Origin: PALSA-911 sp963743035
GTDB taxonomy: Bacteria; Pseudomonadota; Alphaproteobacteria; Acetobacterales; Acetobacteraceae
DNA: 64,000 nucleotides
Reading direction: 5' to 3'
Assembly: GCA_963743035.1 (NCBI GenBank)
Contig: CAVUOB010000016.1
Span: forward strand, 1 to 64,000
This document shows, in pieces, positions 1 to 7,430 of this stretch (within the stretch, counting starts at the first letter, position 1; every line of letters starts with the position of its first letter). A model generated the notes under the pieces. It searched no databases. It saw only the letters and a list, made by a program, of their open reading frames with translations, and was not told the DNA's origin. The translations under genes and the position numbers were made by a program.

Positions 1-214
1 GCGTCGCCTCACTGGAGGCGCCGGTGACGCGGGCCAGAACCGGTACCCAGCGGGTGTTGACCTGCATCACGCCCAGATCCTCCGAGCCGTCGGTGTTGGG
101 GCTCACGGCGCCGACGCTCCCCCCCTCCACGGCCTGGATCGCCGGCAGCACGCGGGGCGGCAGATGGTAGAACGCCGCGGTCGCAACCATGCAGGCCAGG
201 AACGGAATGGCCAT
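1..214 (-). CDS. Lytic transglycosylase-like protein, 3' part outside window
   Basis: The first 71 residues are visible. A short hydrophobic N-terminus (MAIPFLACMVATAAFYHLP) is followed by LPAIQAVEGGSVGAVSPN, a match to the start of SLT/VirB1-type transglycosylase domains with the presumed catalytic Glu in AVEGG, and then by DLGVMQVNTRWVP, the usual G-x-MQ-x-N motif. Such enzymes cut peptidoglycan to let envelope machines assemble. It begins 12 bp after the gspD stop on the same strand, so it probably belongs to the secretion operon. The start was chosen as the ATG at the head of the signal-like segment; the gene continues beyond base 1. Confidence 0.75.
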   Translation of the reverse strand, partial: MAIPFLACMVATAAFYHLPPRVLPAIQAVEGGSVGAVSPNTDGSEDLGVMQVNTRWVPVLARVTGASSEAT

Positions 215-226
215 GTTGCGATACCG

Positions 227-2641
227 CTACGGCCGAAACTTCTGGCGCAGCCGCTGGCCGGGATCAGCGAAGCCGGCGGGACGGGAGCCTTGCAGATCTC
301 CTGGCACCGCAGCGGCATTCACCAGCTGGTCGCGCAAATCCGCGGTCAGGGCCCGCGCATCGCGCTGGTCATGCACCACATGCGGCGTGATCAGGATCAG
401 CAATTCGGTGCGTTCCCGCGCATTGGTCTGCTGACCGGCCAGCAGCCCCAGTACCGGGACATCCTTCAGCCACGGAATACCGGCGTTCTGCCGGGTAACG
501 TTATCGCGGATCAGCCCCGCCAGCCCGATTGTCTGCCCGTCCTGCACCACGATGCGAGAGCTGACGCTGCGCTGCTGGAAGGTTGGCGAGTTGATCCCCG
601 CGGTGGTGACATTGGAAGCGACGTCGCTCACCTCCTGGGAGATATCCATCGTTACCAGCCCGCCGCTGTTCACCCTCGGCGTTACCTGCATGATAACGCC
701 GGTCTGCTGGTAATTGATCGAGCTCACCACCGGAGCGTTGGCGGAGATCGTGCTCTGCGAGGTCTGGCTGAGATACGGCACCACGTTGCCCACCTGAAGC
801 CGGGCCGGCTGGTTATCCAGGACCATCAGCTCCGGCGACGACAGCACCTGCACGGAGGTGACCGCCTGCAAGGCGGAAATAACGAACGGCGCCCCGCCCA
901 GGCCGGATCCGCCCACCACCAGGCCGGGCAGGCTGGTGTTGAACACGGCGGCGGACAAATTGGCGCTGCCCAGATCCTGGGTGGCGCCGCTCAGGATGCC
1001 GTTCACGCCGCCCGATTTGAAGAAGAACTGGGTGCCGTATTTCAGGCCGTCATTCAGCGTCACCTCGGCGATGACCGCGTCGATGCGAACCTGCAGCGGC
1101 AGGATGTCGATCTTGCGGATCATCGCATTGACCGTGTCGTTCTCCCGCGGCGTCCCGTAGATCAGGATGGCATTGTTTTGACCGTTGGGAATGATGCGCA
1201 TCGTATCCGGATTGACGTCGCCGCTCATGGCAGTCGGGTCGAGCCCGCCGAGCAGCGGATTGGCGTTGGAGCGCGACGCCGTGGCCGTGCCGCCCGCGGT
1301 GTTCAGGCCACCTGCCGTTCCCGGAATGCCCCCCGACTGTCCGCTGCCCGAACTGCCCAGCCCGCCGCTCTGCTGCCCGGACTGGCTGGAACCGCCAAAC
1401 CCGCTGCCCGTGCCGCTGCTGCTCCCGAAGCCGCCACTGGCGCTGGCGCCCGCTCCGCCGATGGTTGACTGCGAGCCCAGGCCGGAACCGGACTGTCCGG
1501 ACCCGCCGCCCGGCTGCGCGGTCACATCATGCGGGGTGAAGGCGCGTTGCAGCGTATGGGCGACATCATTGGTGGGGCTGTTTTGCAGATAGACCACATG
1601 CCAGCTGCGCACGGTCTGCGCGCGCGTCCGCTCGACCAGCGAGAAGACGCGCCGCGCTTCCTCGATGTAGCGCGGCTGGCTGGAAACCACGAGCACCGCG
1701 TTCACCCGCTCCATCGGCACGACCCGTACCAGGCTTGCCAGCGCGCCGCCGGATTGGGCCCGCAACGCCTCCTGCATGGCGTTGGCGAAATCCTTCACGC
1801 TACCGGCATCGCCCGGTATCAGTGCGTAGGATTGTCCGGCCAGGATATTGGTGTCGAAGGCCTGCACCAGGCTGCGCAATGTCTCCCGCGTGCCCGGCTC
1901 GCCATCGATCAGGAGAGCGTTGCGGCCGGGGGCGGCGATGATTTTGCCGCCATTGGCCACGAAGGGGGTCAGCACCTTGGCGAGGTCTTCCGCCGAGGCG
2001 TAGCGCAGCGGGACCACGATGCTGCCCGCGGTGGCATCGACGCCGGTGCCGCCGATCGAAACACCTCCGCCGGCGGCCGCGGCCGGCACCACGCGGTACA
2101 GCGCGCCGGACCGTACCAGTGCGGCGCCGTTCTGCGCCAGCAGCGCCTGCAGGGCCGGCAGCAGCTGGACCTGGGTGAGCGGCCGCTCGGTTCGCAGCGT
2201 CACCGTGCCGTGCACCGCCGGATCGATGGTGTAGTTGACATGCAGCGTGCTGCCCAGAATCTGCGCCACCACGTCGCGAATGTCGGTATCCTCGAAATCC
2301 AGCGATATGTCGCCCGACCCGGCCCTGCTCCCCGAAGGGCCGCCCGACGAGCCTTCAGGGCCTGCGCCGCTTCCACCTCCATCCGGAGCCGCGCCGATCG
2401 AGCTTTGTATCGGCAAGGACGCACTGACGTTACCAATCGGACCATCGACGCGCCGCGCCGCCGGGCCGAGCGGGTCTGCACTGCCAGGCAGCGGTGGCAG
2501 GGCCCCCAGCACCGGCTCCGGCGGCCGCTCGCAGCATGTGACGGCCAGCAGCGCCGCAAGCAGGCAGACAGGTGCAGGTTCAGGGGGGGCGAACCGAACA
2601 GGCCGGGTTTCAGCCCACCACATCCGAATATCATTCAGCAT
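227..2641 (-). CDS. gspD: Type II secretion system secretin GspD
   Basis: About 804 residues that form the outer-membrane channel of a type II secretion system. The N-terminus has a lipoprotein-like signal ending LLAALLAVTCC. Next comes an N0 domain (DISLDFEDTDIRDVVAQILG), then N1/N2-type repeats with GRNALLIDG and ERVNAVLVVSSQPRYIEEA. A long Gly/Ser-rich insertion (about residues 375-440) precedes the third ring domain. The C-terminal secretin domain contains VQVLSSPELMVLDNQPA, VPYLSQ and LKDVPVLGLLAG, ending ELLILITPHVV. An upstream in-frame ATG at 2728 exists; 2641 is preferred because it sits next to the signal. It follows gspI, gspJ and gspK, although 337 bp separate it from gspK. Confidence 0.92.
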   Translation of the reverse strand: MLNDIRMWWAETRPVRFAPPEPAPVCLLAALLAVTCCERPPEPVLGALPPLPGSADPLGPAARRVDGPIGNVSASLPIQSSIGAAPDGGGSGAGPEGSSGGPSGSRAGSGDISLDFEDTDIRDVVAQILGSTLHVNYTIDPAVHGTVTLRTERPLTQVQLLPALQALLAQNGAALVRSGALYRVVPAAAAGGGVSIGGTGVDATAGSIVVPLRYASAEDLAKVLTPFVANGGKIIAAPGRNALLIDGEPGTRETLRSLVQAFDTNILAGQSYALIPGDAGSVKDFANAMQEALRAQSGGALASLVRVVPMERVNAVLVVSSQPRYIEEARRVFSLVERTRAQTVRSWHVVYLQNSPTNDVAHTLQRAFTPHDVTAQPGGGSGQSGSGLGSQSTIGGAGASASGGFGSSSGTGSGFGGSSQSGQQSGGLGSSGSGQSGGIPGTAGGLNTAGGTATASRSNANPLLGGLDPTAMSGDVNPDTMRIIPNGQNNAILIYGTPRENDTVNAMIRKIDILPLQVRIDAVIAEVTLNDGLKYGTQFFFKSGGVNGILSGATQDLGSANLSAAVFNTSLPGLVVGGSGLGGAPFVISALQAVTSVQVLSSPELMVLDNQPARLQVGNVVPYLSQTSQSTISANAPVVSSINYQQTGVIMQVTPRVNSGGLVTMDISQEVSDVASNVTTAGINSPTFQQRSVSSRIVVQDGQTIGLAGLIRDNVTRQNAGIPWLKDVPVLGLLAGQQTNARERTELLILITPHVVHDQRDARALTADLRDQLVNAAAVPGDLQGSRPAGFADPGQRLRQKFRP

Positions 2642-2978
2642 GCCAAAAGCCAGATCGCCCTCAAAACTCTTCGAAACGCGCAGGGGATCCCCAGCTGTCC
2701 GGTTATCCGAAACGCAGGGGGAATCCAAAAAGGTTGCAAGAATCTTCCTGGCAAGCCCGTGCGGACCGTCCGCTTCCTGAGAAGCAAGCGGTTACGCGCC
2801 CGGGTCCGCGAAAGCAACTGGCTCAGTCCGTGAAACGGCGATGGCAACAGAAGCGTCATAATCCGGCCTTCGCCGCCAGGACGCGCAGACGACTGTGACG
2901 GCGGCCTTCGGCCATGATCCGGGTGATCCGTTGTCCGAACCCGGCGACAGGTTGGCGGTTCCCAACCGCCGGTTCGCC
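2642..2978. other. gspK-gspD gap without a recognisable gene
   Basis: No frame on either strand gives a recognisable product. An inverted repeat (GGCGGTT, 3 bases, AACCGCC) lies at 2954-2970, just past the gspK stop, and could attenuate transcription between gspK and gspD. The N-terminal extension of the gspD frame up to 2728 is also in here but looks non-coding. Confidence 0.4.
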
Positions 2979-3692
2979 TCAGCGACCGGGTGTTTCCCAT
3001 GTCAGTATCTGGAACGCCGGCCGCGACGCTTTGGGATCTGCATTCAGCCTGACCACCGACTGGCGCACGAACTGCGCCCCGGCTGCCTTGGCCGCCGCCG
3101 TGATACGCACGACCACAGCGCCGTCTGTGGCATAGACCGACAGAAAGGGCCGCAGCCTTGCCAACAGCTCGGGCGTCGTCCCGATCACCAGCCCGACCTC
3201 GCTGATGCTTTCGAACGGCCGGTTTGTCGGCGCGTAGGGCAAGCCTGCGGAACGGTACTGATCGAGTTTTTTGCCGCCCGAAAGCGATTCGGCGCTGGCG
3301 GATCGCCAGTCGATCACGGCCCGTGCGATGCTTCTTGCGCGACCCGGCTCGGCGCCAACCTGTTCCAGCAGCACGCGCATGGCCTCGATACCAGTTTGGT
3401 TGGGATTGAGCCGGGTCGCCTGGTTTTCGACCCGTACCCGGACCATGGCGCCCGGATTGCGTATCCACTGGTCGGTCCCGTCCGGCATCCACCGCCCTTG
3501 CAGCAGGCGCAGCATCGCTTCGTGCACGGCGCCATCCGCCGCGGCCTGGGCGATTGCGTTGGCGCGCAGGTGATCGGCCAGCTTCACTTCCATGCGGCCG
3601 GCAGCGATGAACTGTGAAACCAGAAGCGCCAGTGGACCCAGCGTCAGCAGCACGATCAGCAAGGCGAAGCCCCGTTCGCGCGGGGCACTCAT
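2979..3692 (-). CDS. gspK: Type II secretion minor pseudopilin GspK
   Basis: 237 residues. GspK is the large minor pseudopilin that caps the pseudopilus tip with GspI and GspJ. The start ERGFALLIVLLTLGPLALLV is a prepilin-like segment in which GspK characteristically lacks the Glu at +5. After it come DHLRANAIAQAAADGAVHEAM, VRVRVENQATRLNPN and ARAVIDWRSA, typical of the GspK globular domain with its inserted helical domain. The ATG at 3692 overlaps the gspJ stop by ATGA (3689-3692), so the two are translationally coupled. A longer frame extends upstream inside gspJ but is not the real start. Confidence 0.9.
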   Translation of the reverse strand: MSAPRERGFALLIVLLTLGPLALLVSQFIAAGRMEVKLADHLRANAIAQAAADGAVHEAMLRLLQGRWMPDGTDQWIRNPGAMVRVRVENQATRLNPNQTGIEAMRVLLEQVGAEPGRARSIARAVIDWRSASAESLSGGKKLDQYRSAGLPYAPTNRPFESISEVGLVIGTTPELLARLRPFLSVYATDGAVVVRITAAAKAAGAQFVRQSVVRLNADPKASRPAFQILTWETPGR

Positions 3693-4288
3693 CGCTGCAT
3701 CCGGCTTCGCCTTGGAGCCACGACGATATCGGGAAATAGCCGGCCGCTCCCGGCCATGAACACGATGCGGATCCGGATCAGGTCTGGCAGGCTGGGCTGT
3801 CGCCAATTCGCCTGCCAGCCGGCTCCTTGGGCCTCCGTGCCCAGGTAGCTCAGTTCGATATGATCGACGCCATCGAGCAGCAGGGTGGAGTCAGGTGCCG
3901 GTGCCTGGCCCTGTTGAACGGCCAGATGCGGCGTCCAGGACAGCCGCAGGCGGCGAGCCGCATCCACGTTCAGGGTTACGTCGGCCTCCTGCGCCGGCAA
4001 GCCGAATGCCGTGGGCAGGTCGCTGGTGAACGACAGGCGGCAGGCTTCCCCGACGAAATAGGGCGGCTGGCCAGTGACGCTGCCCGGCTTCATCGGCTCG
4101 ATCAGCATGCGCAGGGTCCGGTCCACCACATCCAGATCGCTTACGCGTTGCAGCAGCTTTTCGTGCTTCAGAGATGCCAGCACGCCGAAATGCATCCCCT
4201 GGGTCAAGACCGCCAGCACGATGCCGAGCACCACCATCGCGATCAGAAGTTCGAGCAGCGTAAACCCTTGTTCCATCGCTCTGCGCAT
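3689..4288 (-). CDS. gspJ: Type II secretion minor pseudopilin GspJ
   Basis: 199 residues with the prepilin signature MEQGFTLLELLIAMVVLG: a short basic leader, Gly before the processing site, Phe+1 and Glu+5. The prepilin peptidase would cut before Phe. The rest matches the pseudopilin J fold (SLKHEKLLQRVSDLDVVDRTL, CRLSFTSDLP, VDHIELSYLG). Two starts are possible, 4288 (MRRAMEQ) and 4276 (MEQ); both leave the cleavage motif intact. The gene lies 55 bp after gspI and overlaps gspK by four bases. Confidence 0.88.
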   Translation of the reverse strand: MRRAMEQGFTLLELLIAMVVLGIVLAVLTQGMHFGVLASLKHEKLLQRVSDLDVVDRTLRMLIEPMKPGSVTGQPPYFVGEACRLSFTSDLPTAFGLPAQEADVTLNVDAARRLRLSWTPHLAVQQGQAPAPDSTLLLDGVDHIELSYLGTEAQGAGWQANWRQPSLPDLIRIRIVFMAGSGRLFPDIVVAPRRSRMQR

Positions 4289-4343
4289 GGTGGCCCGATA
4301 GCGTGGATTGTCCCGTCGCACCATCGCGGCGGGCGCCGGGCGC

Positions 4344-4832
4344 CTAGTTCTCCGGGATTTGCGCGTCCTCGACCTCCGGCAGAATGCCTGGCACGGCGGC
4401 TTCGGTGGCGGAACCCAGGCGGGTGCTATCGAGCCGAACCTCGCGGGTGGCGCCGGCCTCTCGCCACATGATGTGGACCGTGATGGCGTAGAGCGTGACA
4501 ACCGTGACGCCGCCGGCAGCGGCGCCCGGCGCGCCGTCCTGGCGCAGCCGCGATGTTTCGATGACGCGTACCCTCTCGCGCCAACGAAACCCGCTGCCGT
4601 CATCGCCAGAAACGTCGCGCACCGCGAGATTCGCACCAACCGAGTCGAGATGCGAGCGGGCGCGGGAGACGGCCTGTTCATAACGTGACGCCACCGCCAC
4701 GCCGGCCAGCGATTCCAGGCTGGCGTTGAAAATGACGGCAAGCGAGATGCTGGCGACGGCGAAGGCGATCAGCACTTCGAGTAGGGTAAAGCCTGCTGTT
4801 CGGTGCGATTCCCGGCGGGTCATGCAGGCCAA
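4344..4832 (-). CDS. gspI: Type II secretion minor pseudopilin GspI
   Basis: 162 residues. TAGFTLLEVLIAFAVASISL is a textbook type IV prepilin N-terminus with Glu+5, followed by a hydrophobic helix and the small GspI globular domain (SRYEQAVSRARSHLDSVGA, DGSGFRWRERVRVIE). It is the first recognisable gene of this minus-strand block. No gspG, gspH, gspE, gspF, gspL or gspM is seen upstream, so the rest of the secretion system must be elsewhere. A promoter-like sequence lies about 140 bp upstream. Confidence 0.9.
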   Translation of the reverse strand: MACMTRRESHRTAGFTLLEVLIAFAVASISLAVIFNASLESLAGVAVASRYEQAVSRARSHLDSVGANLAVRDVSGDDGSGFRWRERVRVIETSRLRQDGAPGAAAGGVTVVTLYAITVHIMWREAGATREVRLDSTRLGSATEAAVPGILPEVEDAQIPEN

Positions 4833-4969
4833 TATCTACCAGACGGACATCTCCGCCCACCCCCGGATACGCCCGGCCTCGCATGCGTGGTCCGGTACCA
4901 CGATCACGCGGACTTTCACCGGATATCCCGAGGGCTTCGTCGCCCCGGGGAACGAACACGACTCCGACA

Positions 4970-4998
4970 TTCGTATCGTAACATATCTGATCTGTCAA
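4970..4998 (-). promoter_or_regulatory. Candidate sigma-70 promoter for the gsp block
   Basis: Read on the minus strand, TTGACA (4993-4998) and TACGAA (4970-4975) are separated by exactly 17 bp. It points into gspI, with a 5' untranslated region of roughly 130 bases. Only the two hexamers and spacing support it. Confidence 0.5.
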
Positions 4999-5055
4999 AC
5001 CGGATACCTGTCTGCCACACCGAAATCGAGGGAACCAGGGCATATAACTCGTTGA

Positions 5056-5105
5056 TTCATGACTATTTCTTCATGACCGTTGTTTCATGACTTCTGCGTC
5101 ATGCG
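5056..5105. repeat. Three and a half TTCATGAC direct repeats at 14-bp period
   Basis: TTCATGAC occurs at 5056, 5070 and 5084, each exactly 14 bp apart, with a partial fourth copy (GTCATGCG) at 5098. The block sits in the divergent region between gspI and the PHP phosphoesterase, about 140 bp before the latter's start. The regular spacing suggests binding sites for an oligomeric regulator; which one is unknown. Confidence 0.6.
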
Positions 5106-5245
5106 GCGTCTCAATACAAAATCGTCAATCCCGTCATCAAACCTTCTTCGCCTCGTAACTGTTCAAGGCCGACGGTAAACAGTAGTGGCACTGCCAGGCG
5201 TTGTTCGACGCCCATCGATTTAAACAGGCAATCGGAGCGGTTAAA

Positions 5246-7261
5246 ATGATGAAGAGTTCCAGGTTCGGGAATTCGAGATGCCGTTGGCTGCTGGGCAGTG
5301 TGTCGACGGCGGCAGTCGTCTGCATGATGTCGCAGGCCGCCGACGCGCAGACCCGCTATGTCAGTGGTGACTTTCACAACCATACCACCTGCTCGGACGG
5401 CACGTCGTCCCTGCCGCGTATGATGACGGCCGGTTCCGTGACGTTCGGGCTCGACTGGCTCATTCAGACCGATCACGGCGGCAGCACCTATCGCGATTGC
5501 AAGTTCGACGATTATCCCGCCGGTAACGTCAACGGTACTCTGTCGCCTGCGGCGACCGCGCCCGCGGACGCCAACGACCACATGTATGTGGCGTATGACG
5601 CGGATCCGTCGGTGGTCTTCAAGGGTGACAGCACCAGTTCCACTGGCCGCGATGGCGTCGGCCACAAGGCCATGTGGCGCTGGCAGAACATTGCCGAGCA
5701 CCAGTATGGGATGATCGAGAGCCTCAGCCGCAGCACCGGCAAGGTGATGTTCCAGGGCGTCGAGCAGATCGTTCCCGGCCACGAGCACGCGGAAGCGACC
5801 GTGGTGAACGGGCAGCTGCCAGCGAGCCTGAGCCGGAGCGGCAACTCCCTCGCCGTGGCGAAATTCGAATACCTGTTCGACATGGCGGACAGCGACATGA
5901 CCGGCGGTGTGGCCCAGGGTTGGACCGGCAAGATCGCCAATGCCGGAACCAATACGGTCCCGGGTGTTGCCGGAACCAGTGTGGCCAGCACGGCCAGCGT
6001 GGATACCGGCAAGGGCAACGGTGCCCATCAGAAATCCGTTGTTGGCGTGAAGTGGCTGCAGGACAATTACCCGCTGGCGAGTTACTACGTCCCGGCGCAT
6101 GTCGAGCGTCAGGGGCCGTTCAGCACAAGCGGAAACAAGGGCTACAACGTCGAGCATTTCCGCGACTACAACAACGCCGGACCGACGGTTGCCGTTGGCT
6201 TTGAAAGCCAGCCCGGCCACCAGGCCACGGGAGGTAGCGGCCGCGGCAGCTATAGCTCGAGCTCCGTGGGCGGTGGGACTTTCGGCGGCACCGGCGTGTA
6301 TGCCGCCGCGGTCGGTGGCCTCTGGGATGCGATGCTGGGCGAAGGCCGCAACTGGTTCTTCTTCGCCAGCTCCGACTTCCATAACCGCGGCATCTTCGCG
6401 CCGACCCAGAAGGAATTGACCGGAGATTTCTTCCCGGGCGAGTATCAGAAGCAGTGGGTGAGCGTAACCGGCTCCATCACGCCGCAAGCCGTCGTGAACG
6501 CGGTCCGCAGCGGTGACGTGTTCTCGGTGCAGGGCGACCTGATCACCAACGACCTGTCGTTCAGCGCCTGTGAATGGGTGGCCAATGCCTGCGTCGGCAC
6601 GCCGGTCGGCATGGGCCGGACCCTGGCGGTCAATTCCGGCAGCGACGTGAAGGTCACGTTGACGGTCACGCTGCCTGCAGCGGGCGCCAAGAACAACAGC
6701 CCCTACAGCTTCCCGAACCCGGTTCTGAAGTCCGCCGGATTGCCGGATGTTCCGATGAACCAGCCCAAGCTTGACCATATCGATTTCATAACCGGTCAGG
6801 TGACGGGTGTAATCGCTCCGGACAGCGCGAACTACGCCGGCCTGATTGGCTCGGCCGCGGCGTCCAACCCGACCACCGCCATCGCCGCCAGCTTCGGCAG
6901 CGCCACCTGGACGCAGGTGGGCCAGAAGATCACGGTCAGCTACATCGTCCACAACGTGACCGGTCCGCAGTATATCCGCGCCCGCGCCACGAACCTGCCT
7001 GCCGGCATCCCGAATGCCACCGATGCCAGCGGCAACCCGCTCCTGGATAACCTGCGCAACAACATTTCCTGCACCGATGCCGCCTGCCCCGCGCATGTCG
7101 TGATCGGTGGCAGCAAGAAGGTTGACGCGGATGTCCGCGCCTGGTCGGAACTCTGGGCCTACATCAACCCGATCTTCATCCGCACGCACAGCAATGCGCC
7201 GCTGCTGGTGGAAACCAACATGAACAAGGCCCGCGCGCTGGCCGGTCTGTCGCCGCTCTGA
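5246..7261 (+). CDS. Secreted PHP-domain metal-dependent phosphoesterase-like protein
   Basis: 671 residues. A signal peptide (cleavage expected after ADA, about residue 34) is followed at once by GDFHNHTTCSDGTSSLP, the first metal-binding motif of the PHP superfamily. Further candidate ligands are QTDHGG, GVEQIVPGHEHAE, YYVPAHVER and the late SSDFHNRG. PHP proteins hydrolyse phosphoesters with two or three metal ions. The length and the large C-terminal beta-rich region recall the DUF3604 type. The substrate is unknown. The ATG at 5246 is chosen because GGAGCGG lies 6 bases upstream and the signal peptide begins there. A strong terminator follows, so it is monocistronic. Confidence 0.75.
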   Translation: MMKSSRFGNSRCRWLLGSVSTAAVVCMMSQAADAQTRYVSGDFHNHTTCSDGTSSLPRMMTAGSVTFGLDWLIQTDHGGSTYRDCKFDDYPAGNVNGTLSPAATAPADANDHMYVAYDADPSVVFKGDSTSSTGRDGVGHKAMWRWQNIAEHQYGMIESLSRSTGKVMFQGVEQIVPGHEHAEATVVNGQLPASLSRSGNSLAVAKFEYLFDMADSDMTGGVAQGWTGKIANAGTNTVPGVAGTSVASTASVDTGKGNGAHQKSVVGVKWLQDNYPLASYYVPAHVERQGPFSTSGNKGYNVEHFRDYNNAGPTVAVGFESQPGHQATGGSGRGSYSSSSVGGGTFGGTGVYAAAVGGLWDAMLGEGRNWFFFASSDFHNRGIFAPTQKELTGDFFPGEYQKQWVSVTGSITPQAVVNAVRSGDVFSVQGDLITNDLSFSACEWVANACVGTPVGMGRTLAVNSGSDVKVTLTVTLPAAGAKNNSPYSFPNPVLKSAGLPDVPMNQPKLDHIDFITGQVTGVIAPDSANYAGLIGSAAASNPTTAIAASFGSATWTQVGQKITVSYIVHNVTGPQYIRARATNLPAGIPNATDASGNPLLDNLRNNISCTDAACPAHVVIGGSKKVDADVRAWSELWAYINPIFIRTHSNAPLLVETNMNKARALAGLSPL

Positions 7262-7340
7262 TTGCCTCCTTCCTGCTCCGCTCTTGAGCGGGGCAGGGTT
7301 GGCTGCCTGCCGGTGAGGACTTTCAAACCAACGCTACGCG

Positions 7341-7390
7341 ACGAAGAAAGGATGGCTCGCCCGAGCCGTCCTTTCCTTCGTTTTTTCGTT
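7341..7390 (+). terminator. Rho-independent terminator after the PHP gene
   Basis: A long near-perfect hairpin (left arm 7341-7359, right arm 7361-7380, including GGCTCG/CGAGCC) is followed by TTTTTT at 7381-7386. It ends the phosphoesterase transcript. Confidence 0.85.
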
Positions 7391-7430
7391 TCTCTCTCCT
7401 GCTGACTCCTGCTGACCGGGGCGCCCATCT

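Noticed and set aside
164..2833. Long plus-strand frames opposite gspD
   Set aside because: Composition is His/Arg/Gln-rich without motifs; the minus strand encodes a clear secretin. They are GC-driven shadows.
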